The notes: generated from the sequence alone by a model not told the origin. Counted from the first letter of the stretch, positions 9,055-17,082 are shown. The stretch: DNA of 64,000 nt from Luteimonas terricola (GCF_004352845.1 NZ_SJRX01000008.1:1-64000); one strand, 5' to 3'. Numbers and translations are program-made.

Positions 9055-9992
9055 GCGCGCTGGCGAAGAGGCTCGCCGGACTGCGCAGGCAGGCGGGTTC
9101 GGCGGCGCCAGCGGCCGCCCTTTCCACGGGCGATGTTTCGGGGGGTGGATCGGATCCCGCCCGCGCGCTGCGCGAAACGGGGGGCGCGTATCGCAACGAC
9201 GCCAGCGCCGCGAAGGCTTCGCGCGAAGCCACGATCGCCCAGCTCCGCAGCCTGTTGAAGATCCGCACCGCGCCGCCGCCGGCACCGCGCAGTCTCGACC
9301 GCGCACTCCCCGGCGAAGAAATCGCCCCCGGACTGCGCTACCACGAGCAATGGACGCCGTGGCCTGCAGGCGAGGACACGCTGCCGCTCCACGGCATCGG
9401 CCAGGACGACATCCCGCGCGCGCACCTGCTCGCCTTCGACACCGAGACCACCGGCCTCGCCGGCGGCACCGGCACCCGCGCCTTCATGATCGGCGCCGCC
9501 GACTGGCGCGATGTTGGCCTGCGCATCCGCCAGCTGTGCATCACCAGGCTGGCGGCGGAGGAGGCGATGCTCGCGGCCTTCGCCGGTTGGCTGGAGCCGG
9601 AGACGGTGCTGGTCAGCTACAACGGCAAGAGCTACGACCGTCCGCTGCTGTCCACGCGCTACCGCCTTGCGCGGCTGCGCGATCCGCTGCCTGAGCTTCG
9701 CCACGTCGACCTGCTGCACCCGGTGCGGCGACGCTACCGCGGCGTCTGGGCGAACTGTCGCCTGGCCACCGTCGAACGCGAGCTCCTGGGCGTGCTGCGC
9801 GAGGACGACCTGCCGGGCTCGGAAGCGCCAGGCGCGTGGCTGGCCTACCTGCGCGGCGGCAGCGCCTCCAAACTGCGCCGCGTTGGCCTGCACAACGCGC
9901 AGGACCTGCGCAGCCTCTGCGGCCTGCTGGAGGCGCTGCAGGACGTGGCCGAAGGCGATTCAAGGGTCTGCACGCTGCCGGTGATCGCCTGA
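9051..9992 (+). CDS. mrfB: MrfB/YprB-like RNase H-fold exonuclease
   Basis: This 313-residue protein has an RNase H-like exonuclease domain. The first DEDD acidic motif is FDTETTGLAGG (near residues 129-139), the second is VSYNGKSYDRPLL, and later motifs lie around DLLHPVRRRY. In the family this nuclease partners with the MrfA helicase to process lesions. The start ATG overlaps the mrfA stop (ATGA), so the pair is translationally coupled. The N-terminal 75 residues are low-complexity and Ala-rich, and look like a flexible linker. Confidence 0.88.
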   Translation: MSALAKRLAGLRRQAGSAAPAAALSTGDVSGGGSDPARALRETGGAYRNDASAAKASREATIAQLRSLLKIRTAPPPAPRSLDRALPGEEIAPGLRYHEQWTPWPAGEDTLPLHGIGQDDIPRAHLLAFDTETTGLAGGTGTRAFMIGAADWRDVGLRIRQLCITRLAAEEAMLAAFAGWLEPETVLVSYNGKSYDRPLLSTRYRLARLRDPLPELRHVDLLHPVRRRYRGVWANCRLATVERELLGVLREDDLPGSEAPGAWLAYLRGGSASKLRRVGLHNAQDLRSLCGLLEALQDVAEGDSRVCTLPVIA

Positions 9993-10039
9993 GGGCAGGC
10001 ATACTCCCCGGCTGCACGATTCACATCCGGGAGCCCAAC

Positions 10040-11833
10040 ATGTCCGCAACAGGCCGAGTCCGCCTGCGTCTTTCCACCCTCTGTCTCCTGATGCTGGGCG
10101 CATGCGCGGCCGCCGGTATCGCGCTGGCGCTGCCTGGCGTCGTGCCGCAGGACGCCGTGCGCGACAACGTCGCGGCCACGCGGCTGCATGCGCTGTTCGA
10201 TGCCGACGGCGCATGGCGCCGGCAGGAATACGGCTATACCGAAGTCGACGGCCGCTGGCGGCAGTCGGCGCGCTTGCCCTCGAACACGCCCGAAGCCTGG
10301 GAGCGCCGCGCGGCGCACTGGTCCGACACCCTGGCGAAGCTGGACGCCATCCCTGCCGATGCGCTCACGCGCGAGGACCAGGTCAACCTGGCGGTGTTCC
10401 GCACCGCGATGCAGGCCGATGTCGAGAACGCCGTGCGCCGCACCTGGGAGGCGCCGTTCAACAGCGACACCTTCTTCTGGACGGGCTTCGCGCCGCGCCA
10501 GCCGTACCAGAGCGAGCAGGAGTGGCGCGACTACATTGGCCGCCTGGGCGACATCCCGCGCGTCTTCGACGAGCACATCGACAACATGGAGCGCGGCCTG
10601 GCGCGCGGCTGGAGCGTGCCCCTCGCGTCGCTCGACAACCGCGACAACACCATCGTGCCGTACACGCTGGATGACGCCGCCAACCCGCTGCTCGCGGCCT
10701 TCGACACGATCCCGGCGACCCTCCCCGAAGCGGTGCGCGCACAGCTGCGCGCGGACGGGCGCAAGGTGGTGCTGGAGGAGGCCGTGCCGGCCTACCGCCG
10801 GCTGCTGTCCTATATGCGCAAGGACTACCTGCCGCGCACCCGCACGTCGATTTCGGCCGCGGACCTGCCCGACGGCGCGGCGTTCTACCGCGGCCAGATC
10901 CGGGAGTACGTGACCCGCGACATGGATCCGCGCGAGATCCACGAGCTCGGCCTGGCCGAGGTCGCGCGCATCTCGGCGGAAATGCGCGAAGTGATGGCGC
11001 GCGCCGGATTCGAGGGCTCGTTCGAAGAATTCCTGGCCTACCTGCGGAGCGATCCGAAGTTCTACGCCAGGAGCCCGCACGAACTGCTCGCCACCGCCGC
11101 CTACGTGGCGAAGAAGGTCGACGGCCAGCTCAAGCACGTGCTCGGCACCCTGCCGCGCTACCGCTTCACCATCCTGCCGGTGGCCGACGACATCGCGCCC
11201 AACTACACCGCTGGCCGTGGCGGGCTGGAGGCCTGCTGGTTCAACACCTACGACCTGCCGTCGCGGCCGCTGTACAACCTGCCGGCGCTGACCCTGCACG
11301 AATGTTCGCCCGGCCACAGCCTGCAGGCCGCGCTGGCGCTGGAGGCGCCGGAGCGGCCGGACTTCCGCCAGCGCACCTACTTCTCCGGCTACGGCGAGGG
11401 CTGGGCGCTGTATACGGAATGGCTGGGCACGCTGATGGGCATCTACGAGACGCCCTACGAGGACTTCGGCCGCCTGAGCTTCGAGATGTGGCGCGCCGCG
11501 CGGCTGGTGATCGACACCGGCCTGCACGAATACGGCTGGAGCCGCGAGCAGGCGATCGAGTACCTGGCCAGCCACGCCGCGCTGTCGCGGCCGGACATCG
11601 TCAACGAGGTCGACCGCTACATTTCATGGCCGGGCCAGGCGCTGTCGTACTACATCGGCTACAAGACCATCCGCGACCTGCGCGTGGAGGCCGAGCTGGA
11701 ACTGGGCGCGGACTTCGACCAGAAGACCTTCCACGACACGATCCTGCGACTGGGATCGGTGCCGCTGCCGGTGCTGGAGGAAGAGGTCCGCGGCTTCATC
11801 GCGGAACAGAAGGCCGCGCTCTCCGAAGTTTAG
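10040..11833 (+). CDS. DUF885 family peptidase-like protein, exported
   Basis: This 597-residue protein has an N-terminal signal or anchor (LSTLCLLMLGACAAAGIALA) and a DUF885 body. The zinc-peptidase-like motif HECSPGH (near 420-426) matches the HExxPGH pattern of the family, and the downstream GYGEGWALYTEWL helix supplies a further Glu. Members are thought to be metallopeptidases; activity here is inferred. GGAG sits eight bases before the ATG. A second, clearly diverged DUF885 gene is at 38482-40296. It ends against the convergent BON-domain gene with a four-base overlap. Confidence 0.85.
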   Translation: MSATGRVRLRLSTLCLLMLGACAAAGIALALPGVVPQDAVRDNVAATRLHALFDADGAWRRQEYGYTEVDGRWRQSARLPSNTPEAWERRAAHWSDTLAKLDAIPADALTREDQVNLAVFRTAMQADVENAVRRTWEAPFNSDTFFWTGFAPRQPYQSEQEWRDYIGRLGDIPRVFDEHIDNMERGLARGWSVPLASLDNRDNTIVPYTLDDAANPLLAAFDTIPATLPEAVRAQLRADGRKVVLEEAVPAYRRLLSYMRKDYLPRTRTSISAADLPDGAAFYRGQIREYVTRDMDPREIHELGLAEVARISAEMREVMARAGFEGSFEEFLAYLRSDPKFYARSPHELLATAAYVAKKVDGQLKHVLGTLPRYRFTILPVADDIAPNYTAGRGGLEACWFNTYDLPSRPLYNLPALTLHECSPGHSLQAALALEAPERPDFRQRTYFSGYGEGWALYTEWLGTLMGIYETPYEDFGRLSFEMWRAARLVIDTGLHEYGWSREQAIEYLASHAALSRPDIVNEVDRYISWPGQALSYYIGYKTIRDLRVEAELELGADFDQKTFHDTILRLGSVPLPVLEEEVRGFIAEQKAALSEV

Positions 11834-12291
11834 GGGGCAGCATCGAGCGGCGGCGCGCCGGGGACGACGTCCGAAGGCGGGATCCCCACGTGCAGCGCAT
11901 TCTCCACGTCGCGCACGCCGCCGCAGCCCTCGACGAGGTCCTCGGCCAGGCGCTTCATCATGCGGTGCGGCACCGAACCGGACAGGCGGACCACGCCTTC
12001 GCGCACCTCCACGCTGATATCGCTGGCGTCCAGCGAATCGTCGTCCGCGAGGGCGTCGCAGACATCGTCATGGATGCGCGCGTCGTCGCGGCGGTAAGCC
12101 CGTGGACCGACGCCGCGGTAGCCATGGACGGAGACATCGGACGCGCCGGCCGCACGGCCCTGGTTGAACTCGTCGCGCTTCTCGCCCAGCCAGTCGCGCG
12201 CGGCGCCGACGCAGCGTCCGCCGAGCTTCATCGCATCGCGCGCCACATCGCGGAATTCCTCGCTGGCGCTGCCGGTGGTGGATCGGGTCAT
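11830..12291 (-). CDS. BON-domain protein
   Basis: This 153-residue protein has a C-terminal BON domain (about residues 80-140). Its signature strand-helix pattern is DDVCDALADDDSLDASDISVEVREGVVRLSGSV, followed by a helix with MMKRLAEDLVEGCGGVRDVENAL. No signal peptide is evident at this start. The upstream GGAGG (in ccatGGAGGcttgacgATG) supports the chosen start over a longer frame. BON domains bind phospholipids or peptidoglycan-related ligands in envelope stress proteins; whether that holds for a non-exported form is uncertain. Confidence 0.82.
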   Translation of the reverse strand: MTRSTTGSASEEFRDVARDAMKLGGRCVGAARDWLGEKRDEFNQGRAAGASDVSVHGYRGVGPRAYRRDDARIHDDVCDALADDDSLDASDISVEVREGVVRLSGSVPHRMMKRLAEDLVEGCGGVRDVENALHVGIPPSDVVPGAPPLDAAP

Positions 12292-12424
12292 CGTCAAGCC
12301 TCCATGGAGTTGGCGGGCGGAGTGCGTCGCCTTGGAGGCAGTGTCGGACGCGGCGTGTTCAAGCCGCGTTACGCCGGGATGACGCCGCGAAGGCGCGCGA
12401 TCCCGGAGGGGCGTCGAAGCCGGC

Positions 12425-13264
12425 TCAGCCGGCGTCCATCGGATAGACCGCGCGGATCGGGCATCCCGACTTCGCACCCAGGATCTGCATGCGGTCGGAG
12501 CCGGTCATGAGGAATTCCGTGGACCTGCCATCGGCCAGGAACAAGGGCTGCCCCGGGCCGCTCCCTGCGCTGCCGACAGAGGCGGTTCCGCGGGTGCCGG
12601 TCCTGATGTCGTCGCCCGGGTTGCCGCAGATCAGGCCGATGCCCACGCCCGAGCGGAACGAGATTCCCACTGGCCCCGAAAGATGCGGGCAGGAACGCAC
12701 CAGCTCCACGCGGTAGTAGCGGTTGCCGCCCGAGCGGCGCGGGTTCACCTCCACCACCACGCCCCTGGGATCCTCGGACCAGCCGCGCACGTGCCTGGGG
12801 TTGAAGCAGTAGTTGTGGGATGCCGCGAACCCGTGCCGGCGCTCGCCCTTGACCACCACGGTCGCCAGCGTGGTGCTGCCGTCGGCGCCGGTCTGGCTGG
12901 CGCGCGCGTGCTGCGCGTACTCGGCCGAAGTGATCGGCGCCACCGCGGCCACCGGACACAGCTGCGAGTCCACCGACACGTACTCGTTGCCGGTGCCGCA
13001 CATCCAGCCGTTGGCGGCCAGCATGCGGGTGTTGCTGGTGGCGGTGACATCAGGGCACGCGGCACCCAGTTCCACGCGGAAGCGCTGGCCGTCCGACTGC
13101 ACCATTGCCAGCGTGCGTGCGTCGGACTGGAACACCTCGCTGACCTCGCGGGCGTCCAGGCAGTGCGGCGCCGGTGGCGTGCGGGATTCGGCCGCGACGG
13201 ACAGCGGGGCGAGCAGGGCGAGGGCAGCGGTGACGAGGGTCGCGCGCGAGGTTGACGTGACCAT
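12425..13264 (-). CDS. Exported protein with two tandem cysteine-rich modules
   Basis: This 279-residue protein has a clear Sec signal peptide (TLVTAALALLAPLSVAA, cleavage near AAE). The mature part is two copies of a module of about 110 residues. Copy 1 has HCLDAREV..., FRVELGAACPDV, GWMCGTG and LCPVAAVAPI. Copy 2 has YCFNPRHV..., YYRVELVRSCPHL, GLICGNPGDD and GCPIRAVYPM. Four cysteines sit in matching places in each copy, suggesting two disulfides per module. It resembles small Xanthomonadaceae secreted or DUF6491-like domains, but I cannot name a function. It is divergent from the DUF6165 gene. Confidence 0.7.
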   Translation of the reverse strand: MVTSTSRATLVTAALALLAPLSVAAESRTPPAPHCLDAREVSEVFQSDARTLAMVQSDGQRFRVELGAACPDVTATSNTRMLAANGWMCGTGNEYVSVDSQLCPVAAVAPITSAEYAQHARASQTGADGSTTLATVVVKGERRHGFAASHNYCFNPRHVRGWSEDPRGVVVEVNPRRSGGNRYYRVELVRSCPHLSGPVGISFRSGVGIGLICGNPGDDIRTGTRGTASVGSAGSGPGQPLFLADGRSTEFLMTGSDRMQILGAKSGCPIRAVYPMDAG

Positions 13265-13391
13265 GGGGTCCATTCCGGTCGGGATCTTCGCGAGTCTAAG
13301 GCAGCGGTATTGCATTTGCGACGCGGTGTCCCGCCTTGCCGTGCGGCCATCGAAGTTCCACGATGGCGCGAACGAACATGCCGGAGCCCCC

Positions 13392-13784
13392 ATGCAGACC
13401 ATTTCCGTCCCCGTATCCGTTGGCGAACTGGCCGACAAGATCTCGATCCTGCACATCAAGCACGAACGCATCGCCGACGCCGACAAGCGCGCGCACGTCG
13501 CGGTCGAGCTCGAAGGACTGCGTCCGATCTGGCGGAAGCTCGTGGACGCGGCGCCCGAACTCGACGGCTTCTACGACCGCCTGAAAGCGGTCAACGAGCT
13601 GATGTGGGACGTGCAGGACGGCCTGCGCGCCCGGGAAGCCGCCAAGTTGTTCGATGACGCATTCATCGAGTTGGCGCGCGCCGTCGCGGCACGCAACGGC
13701 GAGCGGGTGGCGATCAAGAACGAGATCAATCGCCTGGCGGGTTCCGAGTTCATCGAGGAAAAGCAGTACCAGGGAGGCGCGTGA
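13392..13784 (+). CDS. DUF6165 family protein
   Basis: This 130-residue protein has the family opening (ISVPVSVGELADKISILHIKHERI) and a helical body with KAVNELMWDVQDGLR and a C-terminal RLAGSEFIEEKQY. GGAG lies eight bases before the ATG. The fold looks all-helical and soluble. The family is often found near surface-polysaccharide genes, but nothing here confirms that. Its stop codon overlaps a relic GGDEF tail (next feature). Confidence 0.8.
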   Translation: MQTISVPVSVGELADKISILHIKHERIADADKRAHVAVELEGLRPIWRKLVDAAPELDGFYDRLKAVNELMWDVQDGLRAREAAKLFDDAFIELARAVAARNGERVAIKNEINRLAGSEFIEEKQYQGGA

Positions 13785-13846
13785 TGCCCGACGCGCTGTA
13801 TGCGGCGAAGAGGGCGGGGCGCAACGGGTATCACGTGGGCGCGTAG
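13784..13846 (+). pseudogene. Relic C-terminal tail of a GGDEF domain
   Basis: The frame from 13784 to the TAG at 13844-13846 encodes about 20 residues including ALYAAKRAGRNGY, which is the characteristic end of diguanylate cyclase GGDEF domains (A-L-Y-x-A-K-x-x-G-R-N). No upstream GGDEF sequence remains, as the DUF6165 gene abuts directly. It is best read as the leftover tail of a deleted diguanylate cyclase gene. Confidence 0.7.
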
Positions 13847-13895
13847 CAGGCCGGTTCCCTGCCGGCGCGGCGTCCGCCCTCGGCAACCGAGACCT

Positions 13896-14150
13896 GATTG
13901 ACCGAACTCGCGATCACCGACAAGCGCGTGATCGCAAGTTCGGCCTGGTCCGCAGGCAGACAGTCGAGCTCCTGCACGGCAAGGTCGAGGGATTGACCGT
14001 GGACCAGGGCATCCTGGGTCGCATCCTCAATTTCGGCACCGTCATGGTGAATGGCACGGGTTCGGGGCGCACTCCGATTCGCGGAATCTCGGAGCCGTTG
14101 GAGTTCCGAAGTCCGCACTGGCCGAGATCGAAAGCAAGGCCTGACCGAGC
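13896..14150 (+). pseudogene. Truncated, frameshifted bacterial PH-domain (bPH2) gene
   Basis: Two frames together read as a bPH2 domain: TELAITDKRVIA in one frame, then KFGLVRRQTVEL, KVEGLTVDQGILGRILNFG and TVMVNGTG in the next. The join needs one extra base near 13934-13938, so a single-base deletion has broken the gene. The usual N-terminal membrane helices are missing and the end degrades after ISEPLEFR. With the GGDEF tail just upstream, this marks a decaying stretch. The remaining 200 bp to 14350 show no gene on either strand apart from the hairpin that follows the minus-strand gene. Confidence 0.75.
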
Positions 14151-14316
14151 GTATCGCCGGGGCTTGATGCCTCGGCTTTCCCTGCGTGGCCCCATTTTCA
14201 TCGAGGGATGTCATCACCAGCACCGCCGCTTGTTTCCGGGCCTGGTCGCTGGCGACGGCAACCGAGCCCGGCGTTAGGTCCGGCCGCAGCCGGTAGCCGA
14301 CCTTGGGCGGAACAAG

Positions 14317-14342
14317 CAGGGCCCCGCGCGTGCGGGACCCTG
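14317..14342 (-). terminator. Hairpin downstream of unknown exported gene
   Basis: CAGGG and CCCTG at the ends of 14317-14342 enclose a second paired segment (CCCGC with GCGGG), with one mismatch between them. It lies nine bases beyond the stop codon of the minus-strand gene and would terminate it. Any T-run on that strand is weak. Confidence 0.55.
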
Positions 14343-14350
14343 CCCCTGGC

Positions 14351-15535
14351 TTACTCCGTCGACGCCTCGTCTGGAGTTTCTTCCTCGGGGTACCACGAGT
14401 AGCGCCAACCGAGTGGCGCGTCGGCATCGACCGCGCGTGCGACGTACTGTCCATCTGGCAGCGCCTGTACAACACGATCGGTATCGTCGCGCAGTGGCGC
14501 CTCCGTCACGTCCGTTTCTACGCGGGCGGGGAGTGAGCCGGCAAACAGGCGGCTCAGCAGCGTCTCGATGTCGGTCGCACCTTGCGTGAGCGCGGAACGA
14601 ACCAGGCTGCAGTCGTCGGCCGTCCATGCGCGCGCGCGCGCAGCCGCCGCTTCGCGCGGTGTCCACTCAAGTCTCTTGGCCTCGCGCATGCGCGCTTGGT
14701 GGGTCCTGAGCAATCCGCTGGCGGCGCGGCGGGCCGTACGATCGCCCGCGTTGGCGGCTTGGATCAGCTTGTACGCGCCAGTGTCCGCGAAGCGCGTGGT
14801 CTCGCGGGAGATTGCGGCTTCCACGTCTGCCGGGGTCTTCCTGGCCAATGGGACGATGTCTGACACCACGACAAGGTCATCGCTCCACGCTGGCTTCTTC
14901 TGCCAGCGCGTCGGCGCCCCTGGCAGTTGCGCCGAGTACGCGGCCAGCGCGACCGAGGTGACCAGCGCGGAATAGTCCGGCGTCATGCTGTAGGTCGCCA
15001 CCAGCTCGTAACGCGGCTCGTCCTGCGGCACCAGATCGTCCACCGAATGATCTGGCGCGAGCACATGCCGTTGGACGCTTCGTCCCGCACCCCATGGCGT
15101 GCCACCAACGCTGCGCTCGATCGCCCCCAACAGTGCGTCGGTGTTCGACAGCTTGCACTGGGCACGGTCGAACTCCGTGTTCGCATCCCGGACCTGGTTC
15201 TTGGCTGAGGCTTTGGCTTCGGCATTGATGAGTACCGAGGCGATCAGGCCACCGGCGAGGCCAGCGGCAGCCGCGCTGCCGTACGACAGTCCGGGCGTGC
15301 TCGCGTATAGGTTGTTTGTGGCGTTGGCGGCGGTGGCACCCACGTTGATGTACCCGTAGGTGATCTGGCTCTTGAGCCGGTCATGCGCGGCGACGGCGTG
15401 CACTGCCATGCCCGAGAGTAGTTCGTCTTGCGATGGATCGTGGCCCCCCGGCCTTTCCTTCGCCGCGTGCGCGGAACCGCATGCGCAGGCAAGAACCGCC
15501 GCCGCGAGCGGCAGCCCAATGCTTCGACTCGTCAT
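14351..15535 (-). CDS. Unrecognised exported protein
   Basis: This 394-residue protein starts with a signal sequence (LPLAAAVLACACGSAHA); cleavage at HA-AKE is likely, but a cysteine at about 17 also makes a lipoprotein possible. A glycine/alanine-rich hydrophobic stretch (SAAAAGLAGGLIASVLI, about residues 85-102) looks like a membrane-inserting or glycine-zipper segment. The C-terminal half is charged and helical, and ends acidic (PEEETPDEASTE). I do not recognise a family. It sits alone in the accessory-looking stretch, with a DnaA-box-like site and inverted repeats upstream. Confidence 0.7.
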   Translation of the reverse strand: MTSRSIGLPLAAAVLACACGSAHAAKERPGGHDPSQDELLSGMAVHAVAAHDRLKSQITYGYINVGATAANATNNLYASTPGLSYGSAAAAGLAGGLIASVLINAEAKASAKNQVRDANTEFDRAQCKLSNTDALLGAIERSVGGTPWGAGRSVQRHVLAPDHSVDDLVPQDEPRYELVATYSMTPDYSALVTSVALAAYSAQLPGAPTRWQKKPAWSDDLVVVSDIVPLARKTPADVEAAISRETTRFADTGAYKLIQAANAGDRTARRAASGLLRTHQARMREAKRLEWTPREAAAARARAWTADDCSLVRSALTQGATDIETLLSRLFAGSLPARVETDVTEAPLRDDTDRVVQALPDGQYVARAVDADAPLGWRYSWYPEEETPDEASTE

Positions 15536-15577
15536 TTCTTCCCCTTTCCCCTGAATGCGCGAACGCGCCGCGAGAGC

Positions 15578-15586
15578 TTATCCACA
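15578..15586 (+). other. DnaA-box consensus sequence
   Basis: TTATCCACA is an exact match to the consensus DnaA box. It is a single copy with no neighbouring boxes or AT-rich unwinding element, and dnaA/dnaN are absent, so this is not an origin. It lies 43 bp upstream of the start of the unrecognised minus-strand gene and could be a DnaA-responsive site or a chance match. Confidence 0.35.
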
Positions 15587-15710
15587 AGCCGCAAAGCTCG
15601 TAAAGTGGGTTTGGCTTAGGGCAGGTGAGTCCGACCGCGTGGGTTTACGGAACGGCAGCTGGGCAAGCTCGGATCCAGGGCGTGGCCGGAAGGCACGCAG
15701 CCCCCAATCC

Positions 15711-15755
15711 GCTGATATCGATCAGCCGATGTCCGCTTCCAACCCGAGCGGACAT
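15711..15755. repeat. Two adjacent inverted repeats in intergenic region
   Basis: GCTGAT (15711-15716) pairs with ATCAGC (15721-15726) across ATCG. Immediately after it, ATGTCCGCT (15729-15737) pairs perfectly with AGCGGACAT (15747-15755) across nine bases. The 345-bp gap 15536-15880 otherwise holds the DnaA-box match and no coding signal. The second palindrome resembles widespread short intergenic palindromes and could be a regulator site or a small repeat. Confidence 0.55.
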
Positions 15756-15880
15756 TGCGCGCGGTGCAGTAGTGATGCCGGGAGAGACTATGTCGACCGC
15801 CCGGTTGCCACATCTTCACAAACCATCTACGTATTCCAACGCCAGACTGGTCCTGATACCCCAGACGAAGGACGATTGAA

Positions 15881-16150
15881 ATGCTTCTGACCAAACAACA
15901 TCTGGTGATGGCGCGTACGCTCGGCGTGGCGATCATCGCCATCGCGGGACTTGCCGGCTGCGCAACCTATGCTGACGAGTTTGCGGGGATCAACTCACGC
16001 CTCGATCGACTCGACACGGAGGTGCAGAACGCGGCCCAGAGCGCCGAATCCGCCAATCAGTCCGCGCAGCAGGCCAACCAGCGGCTGGATCAGATCGAAA
16101 GCCGCGTCCAGCAGCTCGAAACGAAGCCGGGCCGCCCGCCGCGGGGTTAA
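15881..16150 (+). CDS. Small Lpp-like coiled-coil lipoprotein
   Basis: This 89-residue protein has a lipoprotein signal ending in LAGC (modified Cys at 27). A heptad-rich coiled coil follows (about 38-80), with Ala, Asn and Gln at spacing typical of Lpp/OprI alanine zippers (SAESANQSAQQANQRLDQIE). It should sit in the outer membrane as a trimeric rod. Unlike Braun lipoprotein it ends in PGRPPRG, with no terminal lysine for attachment to peptidoglycan. GAAGGA lies about eight bases before the ATG. An L,D-transpeptidase gene follows after 11 bp, which is suggestive, but the missing Lys argues against classical cross-linking. Confidence 0.8.
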   Translation: MLLTKQHLVMARTLGVAIIAIAGLAGCATYADEFAGINSRLDRLDTEVQNAAQSAESANQSAQQANQRLDQIESRVQQLETKPGRPPRG

Positions 16151-16161
16151 AGGAATATCCC

Positions 16162-16863
16162 ATCCGTACGTATACACACCCTGCGATCCGGGCCGTTTAT
16201 GGCGTGCTCGCGCTGGGGCTGGCTTTTTCGAGCTTCGGCGTGGCCAGCGCCGAGGATGCCGCTGCGAAACCGGTCGCCGCCGTCGACCAGCTTCCGCAAG
16301 GCCAGGATGTGTCCGGCACGGTCATTGAGCTCGCGGGCTGGGTTGTCGCAGCCAGGGACAGCGAAGGCTATCCGTTCGCGGTCATGGACAAGGCCGCCGC
16401 ACAGATCTTCGTGTTCGGCGGCGACGGCCGGCTTCGCGGCGCGGCGCCCGGGCTATTTGGCTCGGCGGTCGGCGATCATACGGCGCCCGGCATCGCCGGT
16501 CTCGCGCTTCGCGAGATTCCGGGCCGGGATCGCACGACGCCTGCTGGTCGCTTCGTGGGCGGTTACGGTCCGTCAATCGACGCTGGGCGGGTGCTGTGGG
16601 TGGACTACGATTCCGCGGTCTCCATCCACCCGACCGCTACTGGCGTCCCGGCCGAGAGACGCCCGGAACGCCTTGCATCGCCTTCGCCGGACGACAACCG
16701 CGTCACTCATGGTTGCATCAACGTCTCGCCCGAGTTCTACGAGCAGGTCATCCGTCCGACGTTCGCGCGGGGCGGGGTGTTCTACATCCTGCCGGATGCG
16801 GCGCCGATAGCGGAGACCTTCCCGGAGTTCGCGCAAAGCGCGACTACGCAAGGCAACGATTGA
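16162..16863 (+). CDS. L,D-transpeptidase (YkuD-like), apparent ATC start
   Basis: The catalytic motif is THGCIN with Cys about residue 185 and a preceding SIHPT histidine, as in YkuD-fold L,D-transpeptidases that form 3-3 cross-links or attach lipoproteins in the periplasm. Reading from ATC at 16162 gives a complete signal peptide with a basic n-region (RTYTHPAIRAV, then LALGLAFSSFGVASA). AAAGGA at 16149-16154 is seven bases upstream. The first in-frame GTG (16204) would strip the charged n-region and has no ribosome site. It is the second gene of a pair with the Lpp-like lipoprotein. A stem (16957-16963 with 16970-16976) follows before lexA. Confidence 0.72.
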   Translation: MRTYTHPAIRAVYGVLALGLAFSSFGVASAEDAAAKPVAAVDQLPQGQDVSGTVIELAGWVVAARDSEGYPFAVMDKAAAQIFVFGGDGRLRGAAPGLFGSAVGDHTAPGIAGLALREIPGRDRTTPAGRFVGGYGPSIDAGRVLWVDYDSAVSIHPTATGVPAERRPERLASPSPDDNRVTHGCINVSPEFYEQVIRPTFARGGVFYILPDAAPIAETFPEFAQSATTQGND

Positions 16864-16956
16864 GGACGCGCACGGCCCGCCCGCCAGTAAAAGGCGCGTC
16901 GACGTGTTGCCTTCGCCCTTGACCCAGACATCCGTCTCCTCGGCATTGCTCCGTAA

Positions 16957-16976
16957 GCGGCTGCAGAGTCAGCCGC
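16957..16976. terminator. Hairpin between L,D-transpeptidase and lexA2
   Basis: GCGGCTG (16957-16963) pairs perfectly with CAGCCGC (16970-16976) around CAGAGT. No T-run follows. The remaining sequence from 16864 to 17063 holds no recognisable gene. Confidence 0.4.
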
Positions 16977-17063
16977 AAGCGATTGATCTGAAACCCCCTC
17001 TCATCCCCTGAGACCGCCCGGCGCTGGAATCTTCCGACCGCCGGGCTTGCTTATGCCCGCCAA

Positions 17064-17081
17064 GGTAAATAGATTTTTACC
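17064..17081. promoter_or_regulatory. Probable LexA2 operator overlapping the lexA2 start region
   Basis: GGTAAA (17064-17069), six bases, then TTTACC (17076-17081) form a perfect 6+6 inverted repeat that ends one base before the lexA2 ATG (17083). It does not match the E. coli SOS box (CTG-N10-CAG). Position suggests autoregulation of the whole lexA2-imuA-imuB-dnaE2 operon. Binding is inferred from symmetry and location only. Confidence 0.55.
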
Positions 17082-17082
17082 C

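Noticed and set aside
6574-9306. A 910-codon open frame antisense to mrfA
   Set aside because: Same shadow effect; mrfA itself has all helicase motifs and continues into mrfB.
14317-14342. Possible CRISPR-like or attC-like palindrome
   Set aside because: Single copy only, at the end of a gene; reads as a terminator.
15578-15586. Replication origin
   Set aside because: One DnaA box alone, no dnaA or dnaN, no AT-rich unwinding region.
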